In this document: one piece after another, positions 18,864-30,800 of the stretch | Numbering within the stretch: the stretch's first letter is position 1 | Layout: the number at the start of each line of letters is the position of its first letter | Source of the DNA: Tritrichomonas musculus | Lineage: Eukaryota > Parabasalia > Tritrichomonadida > Tritrichomonadidae | DNA: 64,000 nucleotides | Assembly (NCBI GenBank): GCA_039105265.1 | Contig: JAPFFF010000013.1 | Span: 1,240,001-1,304,000, forward strand | Direction of reading: 5' to 3' | The notes under the pieces: generated by a model | The model's input: only the letters and a program-made list of their open reading frames with translations | Databases searched by the model: none | What the model was told of the DNA's origin: nothing | Made by a program: the position numbers and the translations under genes

Positions 18864-21800
18864 TTAAATAAGTTGAACTTTAATATTTGGTGCGATTCCG
18901 ATATATTTTGTATCTATCGAAGAAGGGATTGATATCATTTCGAGCGAAGAACAGCCAGTAAAGACTAATGATTCAATTTTCTTAACAGAAGGAGGCACAG
19001 AAACTTGTTTCAAAGATGAGCAACCATAAAATGCGCCCTGTCTAATTTGGGTCACAGAATCAGGAATTGTCACTTGTCTTAAAGAAGAGCAATTTTTAAA
19101 AGCATTATTTCCAATTATTTTCACGGATGAAGGGATTGAAAATTGAGTCAAAGCAGAACAACCCTGAAAAACTTCTTTTCGAATTTCAGTTAAAGCATCG
19201 ATTTCAATTTGTGCCAATTTTGAACAGCCAGAAAAAGCTAAAAAATCAACTTTTACTTTACTTGAAGAAATCAATAATTTCTCAATTGAAGAACAATTAT
19301 TAAAAGCTGATTTTTCAATATCAATTGAAGGTGATTTTATGACAACTTCTTTGAGTGAAGAGCAATTCTGGAATGCATAAGGATAAATCTTTTCAATTGA
19401 AGAAGGAAATGCAATTTCTTCCAATTTTGAACAATTGATGAATGCGTTCTTTTCAATATGAGTTAAACCAGAAGGAAGTGAAACTTTAACAAGCGAAGAA
19501 CAGCCATTAAAAGAATTCATTAATATCTTTTTCACAGAAGAAGGAATTTCAATTTGAGTGATTGAAGAACATCCAAAGAAAGCATCATTGTTAATGAAAT
19601 TTACAGAAGAAGGAATTTCAATTTTATTCAATGAAGTGCAACCTTTGAAAGATTCTTTTTCAATCTTTTCTAAAGAAGGAGGAAGATCAATTTTTGTAAG
19701 TGAAGAACATCCTTCAAAAGTTCGATCTGCTATTACTGTCACAGAAGAAGGAATTTTAATTTCATTCAGTGAAGAACATCCACTGAAAGTATCAAATTCA
19801 ATCATTATTAAAGAAGGAGGAAGATCAATTTTTGAAAGTGAAGAACATTGGAAGAAAGCTTGACCTCCTATTTTTGTCACAGAAGAAGGAATTTCAATTT
19901 TATTCAGTGAAGTACATTTATAAAAAGATCTATATGCAATCTCTTGTAAATTAGGCGGAAGATCAATTTTTGTAAGTGAAGTGCATTCTTCGAAAGCTTG
20001 ACTTCCTATTTCTGTCACAGAAGAAGGAATTTCAATTTTATTCAGTGAAGTACATTTATAAAAAGATCTATATTCAATCTCTTGTAAATTAGGCGGAAGA
20101 TCAATTTTAGTAAGTGAAGTGCATTCTTCGAAAGCTTGATTTTTTATTTCTGTCACTAAAGAAGGAATTTTAATTTCATTCAGTGAAGAACATCCACTGA
20201 AAGTACCAAATTCAATCATTTTTAAAGAAGGAGGAAGATCAATTTTTGTAAGTGAAGAACATTTTCCGAAAGCTAGATATCCTATATCTGTTACATTCAT
20301 TGGAATTATTATTTCTTTCAAAGAAGAGCATCCACAAAAAGCACGACATTCAATTTCAGTCACACCAGAAGGAATTTCGATATGTGTGAGTGAAGAACAG
20401 TTAAAGAAACATGAAGATCTAATAATATTTTCAGAAGAAGGAATTACTATCTTTTTCAATGATTTGCATCCGGAGAAGGTACATGAATTAAAATGAGTGA
20501 TAGAAGAAGAGATTTCTATTGTTGTTAAAGATTCACATTCGCTGAAAGCATCCTCTTCAATTTCAGTTACAGAAGAAGGTATTTCTATTTGTTTAAGTGA
20601 TTTACATCCTTTAAGCATTTTAAATCTTATTTTTGTCATTGTTGAAGGTATCTCTATTGTTGGTAATAAATTACATTCATAAAAAGCAAATTTTCCAAAT
20701 TCTTTAACAGTCGAAGGATATTCTAAATGTGTCAATGAATGACAATGACAAAAAGTATAATCTTTTATTTCAGTTATTGGGCAATGAATAATCACTTTTG
20801 TTAATGATCTACAATAACCAAGAAAACCTTCACCAATATAAGTTACTGAGGAAGGAATTTCGATACTTTTAAGTGAATGACAAACTTTAAAAGCGTGGCT
20901 TTCAATCCTTGTAACTGATGAAGGAATTTCTACTTCTTCAAGTGAATAGCAAGAACGAAAAGAATGCTTTCCTATTATTGTAACTGAAGCAGGAATTTTT
21001 AATTTAACTAATTTGGCGCAAAGCTGAAATGAGCCAGTTCCTATTTCAGTCACAGTTAAAGGTAATTGTAATTTTTCAAGTGAAACACAATGTGTAAATA
21101 TTTTTTCTCCAGTCTTGTTGAGTTGTGGAGGATAATCATTTATTTCTTCAATTCCTGTGTAAAGAAATGCTGAATGGCCAATGTGTGTCAGATTTGTTAA
21201 TGATGAAAAATCATGAATTTTCAATTTTTGACAGTTGTTAAATGCTAAGTATCCGATTTCTTTTAGAGTGGAAGGCAATGTTACTTGTAAAAGATTAAAA
21301 CAACAATCAAATGCAAATTCTTCTATGACTGTTACTGAAGGAGGAATTACTACATGTGAAAGTTCGTCACATCTTACAAATGTTTTTTTTTTAATTCTTG
21401 TTATCAGAGGAGGAAATGATAATTTCTTTAAATTCTTACAATAATTAAAGATGCCATATCCAAGATCAATTAAGGAAGATGGTAATTCTATATCAACAAG
21501 GGAATAGCAATTATCGAATGCATAATTTCCTATCCTTTTCATAACTGAAGAAGAAGGAATTTCAATGGATTTAAGTGATTTACAGTTATGAAATGAATGA
21601 TCTCCAATTTCAGTTACTGAAGCAGGAATTGAAATTTTCTCCAAGTTTTCACATTGACTAAATGAACCAACACAAATACATGTCAATGAAGAAGGCAGTT
21701 TTATTTGTTTGAGTGAACTACATCTATTAAATGCATAGTCACAAATTTTTGTAATTGGTGAAAGAAATTCAATTTGTTCGATAGATGAAGCAAGGAAGAA

Positions 21801-23093
21801 TTTCTTTGGAACAACATTTGTTTCATTTGAAAATTGAACATTTGTTGGTCCTTTAAAAGCTTCAAAAGATGCAACAATTTCAGACGAGTGAAGTGATATT
21901 TGACTAAGTGAAGTGCAGCCTTCAAATGCATGTTGTTCAATTTTGGCAACTTTTGAATGAATTGAAACTGACTTCAAATTTTCTTGTCCTTTGAATGTGT
22001 ACTTGCCGATTTTTGTAACAGAAGGAGGAATAACAATTTCATCTGGTAAGCACATGCAAAATTCTTTCTTATGCTTTGTTAGTGAGAAGAATTCTTCAAT
22101 ATTGTCAGTTATATAACTCCAATTTTTGAATTCTTGCGAATACCAAATTGAATTCGGCGAAGCTTCAGACATCAAGTTATTTTCAATATATCTTGCAATG
22201 TCGTTATGATGACATTTAATTGCTTCTTTTAGACATGCTTCATAGACGTCTTTGGGAGGTGAAATAAAATTGGCCTCTAGAAAATGAATCATTTCAGCAC
22301 TCCGACTATGAATTGAATAAATTCCCAATGAAGGAGTCATCGTAGCATTCTTTTCTTGCATGTATTTGAGTATTTTAAGTGAACCATGAAAGGCTGCATA
22401 CTCAATTAAGGTGACTTTTTTGGCTTCATTCAAAATTGAATTGGTCTCAAAAAGTGAGATTTGTATCTCCTTATCAAAAGGTATGTTTGTGAGGTTTATA
22501 TAGGAAACAAAATCACAAATTAGGTCTTGTCGAATTATGGAGCAAATATATGAATCATTTTCTCCAATTCGATTTTTTTCTTCGATTGTTTTTAGATTGG
22601 GATAATATTTCTTAATTTTGTTCTCAATATATTTTATTTTACTCGCCTTTTTAATTTGGACCATATAACTAGGATACAAAGTGATAAAATATTGTCGGCC
22701 ATTTGAATCTGATGTTTTCATTATTATATCAAAAATATCTTTATCTAAAATGAGAATTTTGTTTTGCAAAAGTAATCTTAAAATTTGAGGTACGTTCTTG
22801 AAATGCTCAAATAGAGATTTATTGGAAAAAATCTTTGGAATATCAGGTGCAAAATAAGAGATAATATGAAAAATTTTGTCAAATAAACATGTTTGATGGT
22901 GATAGTTCTTACCAATAAATAAAATGCAAGTAAATACATCTTTTAAATCTTCATTATTTTGCGAAATATTCTGTTTTTCAAAAAAACTGGCTAAATCTTG
23001 AAAATCTTCATCTGTATTACTTTGATTATCTATAAAGCTTAGAATATGCGAATGAATTTCCTTTTTCTTTTTGAATATCGAAAAAAGCTCCAT
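18864..23093 (-). CDS. BspA-like leucine-rich repeat protein with ankyrin-like N-terminus
   Basis: 1409 residues. Residues 1-310 are the same ankyrin-like module as in the gene at 2904-4832 (NRIGENDSYIC at ~174-184, LIEYAAFHGS, AIKCHHNDIARYIE). From ~350 to the end there are about 45 BspA/TpLRR-type repeats of ~23 residues with the pattern IEIPSSVTxIxxxAFxxCSSLTK. There is no signal peptide and no membrane segment, so unlike many trichomonad BspA proteins it is predicted intracellular unless exported unconventionally. Part of the LRR array (about 19.56-20.35 kb) is organised as two-LRR, 46-residue blocks alternating DLPPSL... and EIPSSV... units, pointing to recent internal duplication. BspA LRRs generally bind proteins. 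Confidence 0.9.
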   Translation of the reverse strand: MELFSIFKKKKEIHSHILSFIDNQSNTDEDFQDLASFFEKQNISQNNEDLKDVFTCILFIGKNYHHQTCLFDKIFHIISYFAPDIPKIFSNKSLFEHFKNVPQILRLLLQNKILILDKDIFDIIMKTSDSNGRQYFITLYPSYMVQIKKASKIKYIENKIKKYYPNLKTIEEKNRIGENDSYICSIIRQDLICDFVSYINLTNIPFDKEIQISLFETNSILNEAKKVTLIEYAAFHGSLKILKYMQEKNATMTPSLGIYSIHSRSAEMIHFLEANFISPPKDVYEACLKEAIKCHHNDIARYIENNLMSEASPNSIWYSQEFKNWSYITDNIEEFFSLTKHKKEFCMCLPDEIVIPPSVTKIGKYTFKGQENLKSVSIHSKVAKIEQHAFEGCTSLSQISLHSSEIVASFEAFKGPTNVQFSNETNVVPKKFFLASSIEQIEFLSPITKICDYAFNRCSSLKQIKLPSSLTCICVGSFSQCENLEKISIPASVTEIGDHSFHNCKSLKSIEIPSSSVMKRIGNYAFDNCYSLVDIELPSSLIDLGYGIFNYCKNLKKLSFPPLITRIKKKTFVRCDELSHVVIPPSVTVIEEFAFDCCFNLLQVTLPSTLKEIGYLAFNNCQKLKIHDFSSLTNLTHIGHSAFLYTGIEEINDYPPQLNKTGEKIFTHCVSLEKLQLPLTVTEIGTGSFQLCAKLVKLKIPASVTIIGKHSFRSCYSLEEVEIPSSVTRIESHAFKVCHSLKSIEIPSSVTYIGEGFLGYCRSLTKVIIHCPITEIKDYTFCHCHSLTHLEYPSTVKEFGKFAFYECNLLPTIEIPSTMTKIRFKMLKGCKSLKQIEIPSSVTEIEEDAFSECESLTTIEISSSITHFNSCTFSGCKSLKKIVIPSSENIIRSSCFFNCSSLTHIEIPSGVTEIECRAFCGCSSLKEIIIPMNVTDIGYLAFGKCSSLTKIDLPPSLKMIEFGTFSGCSSLNEIKIPSLVTEIKNQAFEECTSLTKIDLPPNLQEIEYRSFYKCTSLNKIEIPSSVTEIGSQAFEECTSLTKIDLPPNLQEIAYRSFYKCTSLNKIEIPSSVTKIGGQAFFQCSSLSKIDLPPSLIMIEFDTFSGCSSLNEIKIPSSVTVIADRTFEGCSSLTKIDLPPSLEKIEKESFKGCTSLNKIEIPSSVNFINNDAFFGCSSITQIEIPSSVKKILMNSFNGCSSLVKVSLPSGLTHIEKNAFINCSKLEEIAFPSSIEKIYPYAFQNCSSLKEVVIKSPSIDIEKSAFNNCSSIEKLLISSSKVKVDFLAFSGCSKLAQIEIDALTEIRKEVFQGCSALTQFSIPSSVKIIGNNAFKNCSSLRQVTIPDSVTQIRQGAFYGCSSLKQVSVPPSVKKIESLVFTGCSSLEMISIPSSIDTKYIGIAPNIKVQLI

Positions 23094-23170
23094 AAGTTTA
23101 ACTGTCAGAATAAAAAAAAGGTTGTAGAAAGGTCAATTAATTCAATTTGATAAACCTCGTTCAATAATCT

Positions 23171-24299
23171 ACCGTACCTTGAAAAACCTAATATTGCTCT
23201 CAAATAACTTCATACTAGATTTGAATGAAATTGAATGATCTTTATAACAAAGAAAATTAAGCATATCTCCAAAAATTTAAAAGAAATAATACATTATCTT
23301 TATCTAAAAAATATTATTATTAATTTTTTGATGATCTAGTAACAATATATTTTCGATTTAGGTAACTTGCAATATTATCAGATCTATTTGCTATAAAAAT
23401 TAAGTTTCTCGTAATGTAGCTTAACGAAAACTATTATGATTTACTTTTATTTGCTTTTCGACTGCTTCTCTTCTTTTGGTATTTTCAATGATATTATTGT
23501 TTTTTTTTTTTTTTATGAAAGAGGTATTAAAATTACCAAAATTTGAATAAAATCCAAAATTAAAACGATTTTTTCATAATTTTTTAATATAAACCAATTT
23601 CTTATTTAAAATTTTTAATCAATCAAATTGTACATTTTAAAAAGGCATTTCTTGTGAATCTAATAGGACTCATTAGACTTGGAAAATTTGAAAGAACATT
23701 TCCTTTAGATATTTCTTTTCTTTTTAAATTATTAAAAGAACTTGGATGGATTTTTGGAATCTGATTTACATTATTATAATGAATTTTGTAATTTTTCTCA
23801 TAAATTTTTAATCTATTTTCGTCTATCTGAGGTTCAAACCATATTCGTCTATTTGTTTCTTAAATATAATAGTGTCAACATCTCCAATGTAAGGTATATT
23901 TCCTCCTGATTCGCTATGAGGAAGCCAACGATTTCCTGAGAGAGTTGCACAAATGGCAGTTGAAATAGATTGAGGTGTGAGACCAAAAGTATTTTCAATA
24001 TATTCTTGTTTCAGTCCTTACCTTTTCATTTCACATATCTGGATTTGTTCTCTGGAAAAAGTAGTTTTTTCTTCATCTGTCCAATTAAATTGATTCATAT
24101 AATAAAAATGAAAATCAATGTATATTTTTTTACTTCATTTGTTAAAATTAAAAATTTTCAATGAATAAACTTCACAGTAGTTTCTCAAAAATTCTTTACA
24201 ATTGAAATATTTGTATTAAACCATAATAAATTTCAATAATTGAATGGATTTAGTATGAAGTTATATTGAGAGTAGTATGAGGTTTTTAAATATACGGTA
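23171..24299. mobile_element. Decayed Tc1/mariner-like element with TIRs
   Basis: Imperfect inverted repeats of ~55 bp: the left begins TACCGTACCTTGAAAAACCT and continues through CTCTCAAATAACTTCATACTA. The right, reverse-complemented, reads TACCGTATATTTAAAAACCT and CTCTCAATATAACTTCATAC. Inside, on the minus strand, is a transposase N-terminus (23623-24098). A catalytic-domain scrap lies just outside the right end (24496-24600). Confidence 0.65.
23623..24098 (-). pseudogene. Transposase N-terminal fragment (helix-turn-helix)
   Basis: From an ATG at 24098 the minus strand encodes MNQFNWTDEEKTTFSREQIQ, ICEMKR, then (after a stop) GLKQEYIENTFGLTPQSIST, an HTH of the type that starts Tc1/mariner and IS630-like transposases. 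It continues with NRWLPHSESGGNIPYIGDVD and later pieces to a stop at 23623, with at least two in-frame breaks. The position between TIRs supports the assignment. Confidence 0.6.
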
Positions 24300-24495
24300 T
24301 ATCTCTTTCACAAAAAATTCAATAGATTTTTTTTGAAAAATTCAATGTTATTTCTCAAATTAAAACGATATGGAGATAAAGATTAATTTTGGACTTAAAT
24401 CAATGTTTTCAATTTTTCTGAATATATAAAAAATAAAGTTTTGAAAAAGTTTTTATTTTTATTCAAATTTTCTTTTTAAATTTCGCAGACATATC

Positions 24496-24600
24496 TTATG
24501 CCTGTATTATTCCCCCACCTTCGTTGTTGACGCAAACTGTGCTTTCATCAGTAAAGATAATCGGTGAGAGAACTGAAGGAGGGACTGAAGTAATTTTACA
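24496..24600 (-). pseudogene. Transposase catalytic-domain scrap
   Basis: The minus strand encodes PPSVLSPIIFTDESTVCVNN followed by EGGGIIQA. IIFTDEST matches the second Asp block of Tc1/mariner-type DDE transposases (FSDEST...). It is short and isolated, outside the TIR pair at 23171-24299. Confidence 0.55.
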
Positions 24601-25390
24601 AAAACCAACATTAAATTGAGAAAATTTGAAAATAAACTTTTCAAAATTGAATGGAGATAAAGATTAAAAAACAAAGTTTACGTTTCCAATTATTAATAAC
24701 TTTAACGTTTTTTTATAGTAAATAAATATAATAGAGACTAAGGAAAAAGTCTTAGCTTTTTTAAAATCCCATGATTTATATATTAAAAACAATTTAATTT
24801 TAAAAAAACCTGAAAAAACGCAAAAGAAATCTCTATTTAAAAAAATATTTGTTTTTTAAAATAACAATTTTTTACGATTATTTTGAAGTGAAAACAAAAA
24901 ATCGATAAAATTTTGAATAAATTGATATATTTCAAAAATAAATATAATTTTGAAAAAACTTGTTGTTGCATATTTGCAATGGTTTTTGTTATAAAAAAAA
25001 TAATTTTAAAACAAATTTTTTTTTGCGTAAATTACAATATACTATTTACAAAAACCAATATTAAAAATATTCAAGGTTATCAATATTTTAATAAATTGAG
25101 AAGAATGAAAATTATCTCTAAAACTTTGGAAATAAAAAAGAACAACTTCTTTGTTTCTAAGAAAGTACAATAATATGTGAGCACGACAACCAATCATATC
25201 AATCTTTTAAGAACAATATTTTTTTCTTTTTAAATATTTTATTTCTATTTTACATTTTTGTAAAGCACATATCCTGCAAACCTCACTGTAACAATAAAGT
25301 TATATCAATTTTTACTCATAATTACATCTAATTTATGAATAAAAGCATTTAAAAATAATTGCAAAAAAATTACATATCTTTTTTAATATA
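24601..25390. other. Spacer without gene
   Basis: Low-complexity AT-rich DNA. Short open frames here start at TTG and have no protein character. Confidence 0.5.
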
Positions 25391-27320
25391 TAGTTGGTGG
25401 AAAAAACTGCGTTTTGAGGACAAAACTATGTTTTCTCGATGAATATTCAATATTTTTTAATAAAAGTTATATATAATCACATTTCATATTAATACAAATC
25501 TATATACAGGTTTTTATCAATTTTATTGAACTTAAGCTTTGATAATATTATAATAAAAATTATTTTATAACATCAACATTTTTTTAATATTTCCTAATTT
25601 TTAAATTATCACTTGGATATACTATAAAATGAATAAAATATTTTTTAACAAATGTTGTTCAGTAAGGGAAAAAAATCGATTTTTAAAAGATTTTTTAATA
25701 TTCACTTCACCACTATAATTCTTTTTATATCACATTTCAGTTTTTATATAGGAAAATGGATTTTTAAAAACGCATTTTCATTTCATTAAAACATATTATT
25801 GTTTAATGATATCCTGCTATTACTTTATTGATAAAATAAAATTACTGAAAAGTTATTTTTTTTTTAGAATTTTAGTTGAAATTGAATTTTTTTTTCTTTT
25901 CAAATGCTAAGTGAAACAAAAAAGCATTTTCCTCGATATATCTAAATGATTATCATTATTAAAAAAATAGATATTATATATTATTCTATTAAAATAATAA
26001 ATAGAATGTTAAAATTATTATATCTTTAATAACCATCAAGTTATTCATGCTAAAAAATACTTTCAAAAAAATTTGAAAAAACTAATTTTTCATAGGAAAA
26101 AAATAGTAAATTGCATTTTTTGAAGTGAAAATATTTATAATATCAAATGTAACATGTATATTATAAATATTATAATCAAATATTGATTATGTCTAAAAAT
26201 ATTAGTGTTTTTTGAATATAAATTTAAGCAAAGTTTTGTAAGAATTTTTAAAAAGAAATATTTAATAACTTTAATATTTAGGATAACATTACATGTCAAT
26301 AATAAATATATATAGATAAATTTATACGATTACACTTGTTCCTTGAGAAAAGCACACAAAAAAAATTTTTAATCATCTTCCCAAAAATGACCAATATAAT
26401 ATATTATTGAATGATAATATCATATTCATATTTATATTTGAATATTATTAATTTCTACAAAAAATTAGATCAATTTAATTCTTTGGTAGAAAAAAATAAA
26501 GTAGATTAATTTTGATTCTTCATCTTTTCAACCAAGTGACCTATAAATGATTTGCCAGATTTGGCTGTGTAAAAACATATAGATACTAATATTATATATA
26601 TTTTATAATTGTTATACGAAAATTCCATACGCATTATGTATAATCAATGATATTTTTAACCAAAGTTGCAATTTAATTTCTAACATGAGGGAGTAATTTA
26701 CAGAGGATTTATTATTAAAATCTGATAATATATAATATGTAGATATATATTATATTAGTAGTAAATTTGGTTGATAAATTTATCATAGAGAAATTTAAGT
26801 TGAAAAAAAAAGTTATTAAAAAAAATATTAAAAACAATTTATCTTAATATCAAATGACTATTTCAGTAATTTTATTTTATCAATAAAGTAATAGCAGGAT
26901 ATCATTAAACAATAATATGTTTTAATGAAATGAAAATGCGTTTTTAAAAATCCATTTTCCTATATAAAAACTGAAATGTGATATAAAAAGAATTATAGTG
27001 GTGAAGTGAATATTAAAAAATCTTTTAAAAATCGATTTTTTTCCCTTACTGAACAACATTTGTTAAAAAATATTTTATTCATTTTATAGTATATCCAAGT
27101 GATAATTTAAAAATTAGGAAATATTAAAAAAATGTTGATGTTATAAAATAATTTTTATTATAATATTATCAAAGCTTAAGTTCAATAAAATTGATAAAAA
27201 CCTGTATATAGATTTGTATTAATATGAAATGTGATTATATATAATTTTTATTAAAAAATATTGAATATTCATCGAGAAAACATAGTTTTGTCCTCAAAAC
27301 GCAGTTTTTTCCACCAACTA
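25391..27320. mobile_element. Element with 460-bp near-identical terminal inverted repeats
   Basis: The arms 25391-25850 and 26861-27320 are reverse complements with a single mismatch seen in 460 bp. Outer ends are TAGTTGGTGG and CCACCAACTA, flanked by TA on both sides. The ~1010-bp centre has no plausible ORF. Long equal arms, a TA target and an empty centre fit a non-autonomous Tc1/mariner-type or foldback element. The near-identity suggests a recent insertion or ongoing conversion between arms. Transcripts through it would fold into a long duplex. Confidence 0.85.
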
Positions 27321-27873
27321 TACATTAGCCAAGTCCAACATTATTAGGCAACAAATTCCAATTTATACCAACCAAAAAGCAAATATATGATACCTTTATG
27401 ATATAAATGATTAATAAAATGATTTTTATAGAAAAGTTTTAACAAAATTATTCAAAGTTAAAAATTTGCATATTACGATTAGCATTTGAATTCAAAAGTC
27501 ATTATTTTTTTATAGTAATATCTTGTTTTCTATCGCATTAAATATATCATAATTAATAATTTAATTTTAATATATGCCATTGAATAAAATATATTAATTA
27601 TAATCATATTTGTTATAAATTCGCTAGTTTCGAGCCTTCTTTCTATTTACCTAAAGAATATTTCTATTTGCTATTAGTATTTTAATTCATACTCTATATC
27701 TGGCATAAAGGCCTACAAAAAAACCTCTATACAAAACAGTGGGTATTATGATGAAAAAAAATCAGAAATTCTCAGTTAAAATTTTTTGGGGAAATCATAA
27801 TCGCCCGTGGCGGTTTAGGTCAATATTGACCTTGTATCGTACCATAGAAAAAAAAGTCTGGAACTTTATCTAT
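27321..27873. other. 3' spacer of the kinase/Sel1 gene
   Basis: AT-rich, no gene. The end next to the gene (27801-27872) is a copy of the AGGTCAAnnTTGACC repeat. Confidence 0.5.
27801..27872 (+). repeat. Dispersed repeat, copy 2 (AGGTCAAnnTTGACC family)
   Basis: AGGTCAATATTGACCTTG, then TATCGTACCATAGAAAAAAA, then AACTTTAT. It abuts the stop codon of the gene at 27874-32604. The 3' part found in the other copies (GCACTTTTG...) is missing. Confidence 0.65.
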
Positions 27874-30800
27874 TTAAATTTCAAAACCAAATCCTTCATA
27901 AAACAATTTGGATATATTAGGAATTTGTGGATCTGGACCAGAATTTATAATAATTTCCGAATCATTTATTTCGTTTGTGATATAAGGTCTAAAATCATTT
28001 GAATAAAGGAAATCAATATTTTGGTTATAATTATACAGTGCTTCAAAATATATTGATTCAAGTAATCCCGAATTCCAAATAATTGTGCAGATCTCAAATG
28101 ATAATTCTTTTGATATTGGCTCGATTTCTGCTTTTATCATATCCAAATGAAAATTATGCTTTTTAAGTAGAGCTAAACACAGCAATACTTTTGACTGTTG
28201 AAAGCCTTTTTCAATTGAGTGGATCAATAATTCAATCGATTTGTCAATACTATCTTTGATTGGATCTTCGTAAAAATAAAGATGGGCTAAATTATACATG
28301 CTTACTTTGTCATCTTTTTGACAAATTGCTTCTTTGAAATATTCAATAGACAAGCCAAGGTTTTTTACAACTTCATCTTTATAACCGTTCTTGAAGAGAA
28401 TGCCCAGATTGTTTTTAGCATATTGATTATTGAACGATGATGCTTCTTTGTAGTAATGAATAGCTTTATTTATATCTCTCTTCATATACATTCCTCTATG
28501 ATAGAAAAAGCCAACATAAAAATTTGCAAGAATGCAGCCATTTTTTGCTGAAAGGGTAATTAAATATATTCCTTTTTTTATATTTTCAGAAATACCTATA
28601 CCTTTAAAATAAATTATTCCTAGTATTAATTGTGCATATGGATGATTTTGATTTGCAGCAAGTGTGCAATAATGGATTGCTTTATTCATATCTCTTGTAA
28701 CATATTCTCCTTCTGAATAAATAAAACCAAGATTATATAATGCATTTGAATTATGTTGTTTTGCAGCAAGTGTGTAATAATGGATTGCTTTATTCATATC
28801 TCTTGTAACATATTCTCCTTTCGAATAAATAACACCAAGATTAAATTGTGCTTCTGAATTGTTTTGATTTGCAGCAAGTGTGAAATAATGAATTGCTTTA
28901 GTTGTATCTCTTGCAGCATATTTATCATTATAATAAATTATTCCAAGAATAAATTGTGCAGTTGAATCATTTTGATTTGCTGCAAGTGTGTAATAATGAA
29001 TTGCTTTAGTTGTATCTCTTGCAGCATATTTACCACTATAATAAATTACTCCAAGATTTAATTGTGCTTCTAAATTATTTTGATTTGCAGCAAGTGTAAA
29101 ATAATGAATTGCTTTATTTATATCTCTTGTAATATATTCTCCTTTTATATAAATTAAGCCAAGATTAAATTGTGCTTCTGAATTATTCTGATTTGCAGCG
29201 AGTGTAAAATAATGAATTGCTTTATTTATATCCCTTGCAGCATATTTATCATTAGAATAAATTTCTCCAAGATTAAATTGTGCTCTTATATTATTTTGAT
29301 TTGCAGCGAGTGTAAAATAATGAATTGCTTTATTTATATCTCTTGCAGCATATTTATCATTAGAATAAATTACTCCAAGATTAAATAATGCATCCGAATC
29401 ATTTTGGTTTGCAGAAAGAGAGAAATAATGAATTGCTTTATTTATATCTCTTGCAGCATATCTATCATTATAATAAATTACGCCAAGATTAAATTGTGCA
29501 TCTGAATCATTTTGATTTGCAGAAAGTGTGAAATAATGAATTGCTTTATTTATATCTACTGTAACATATTCTCCTTCTGAATAAATTAAGCCAAGATTAA
29601 ATTGTGCTCTTGAATCATTTTGATTTGCTGCAAGTGTGAAATAATGAATTGCTTTATTTATATCTACTGTAACATATTCTCCTTTTGAATAAATCAAGCC
29701 AAGATTAAATTGTGCTCTTGAATCATTTTGATTTGCTGCAAGTGTGCAATAATGAATTGCTTTATTTATATCTACTGTAACATATTCTCCTTCTGAATAA
29801 ATTAAGCCAAGATTAAATTGTGCTCTTGAATCATTTTGATTTGCTGCAAGTGTGAAATAATGAATTGCTTTATTTATATCTCTTGTAACATATTCTCCTT
29901 TTGAATAAATTAAGCCAAGATTAAATTGTGCTCTTGAATCATTTTGATTTGCAGAAAGTGTGAAATAATGAATTGCTTTATTTATATCTACTGTAACATA
30001 TTCTCCTTTTGAATAAATTAAGCCAAGATTAAATTGTGCATCCGAATCATTTTGATTTGCTGCAAGTGTGAAATAATGAATTGCTTTATTTATATCTCTT
30101 GTAAAATATTCTCTTTTTGAATAAATTAAGCCAAGATTAAATTGTGCTCTTGAATCATTTTGATTTGCAGAAAGTGTGAAATAATGAATTGCTTTATTTA
30201 TATCTACTGTAACATATTCTCCTTCTGAATAAATTAAGCCAAGAATAAATTGTGCATCCGAATCATTTTGATTTGCTGCAAGTGTGAAATAATGAATTGC
30301 TTTATTTATATCTCTTGTAAAATATTCTCCTTTTGAATAAATTAAGCCAAGATTAAATTGTGCTCTTGAATCATTTTGATTTGCAGAAAGTGTGAAATAA
30401 TGAATTGCTTTATTTATATCTACTGTAACATATTCTCCTTTTGAATAAATTAAGCCAAGATTAAATTGTGCATCTGAATCATTTTGATTTGCTGCAAGTG
30501 TGAAATAATGAATTGCTTTATTTATATCTACTGTAACATATTCTCCTTCTGAATAAATCAAGCCAAGATTAAATTGTGCATCCGAATCATTTTGATTTGC
30601 TGCAAGTGTGTAATAATGAATTGCTTTATTTATATCTCTTGTAACATATTCTCCTTTTGAATAAATTAAGCCAAGATTAAATTGTGCTCTTGAATCATTT
30701 TGATTTGCAGAAAGTGTGAAATAATGAATTGCTTTATTTATATCTACTGTAACATATTCTCCTTTTGAATAAATTAAGCCAAGATTAAATTGTGCATCCG

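Noticed and set aside
24913-25173. 86-codon ORF
   Set aside because: It starts at TTG, is Lys/Ile/Phe/Asn-rich as random AT-rich DNA would give, and has no homologous pattern.
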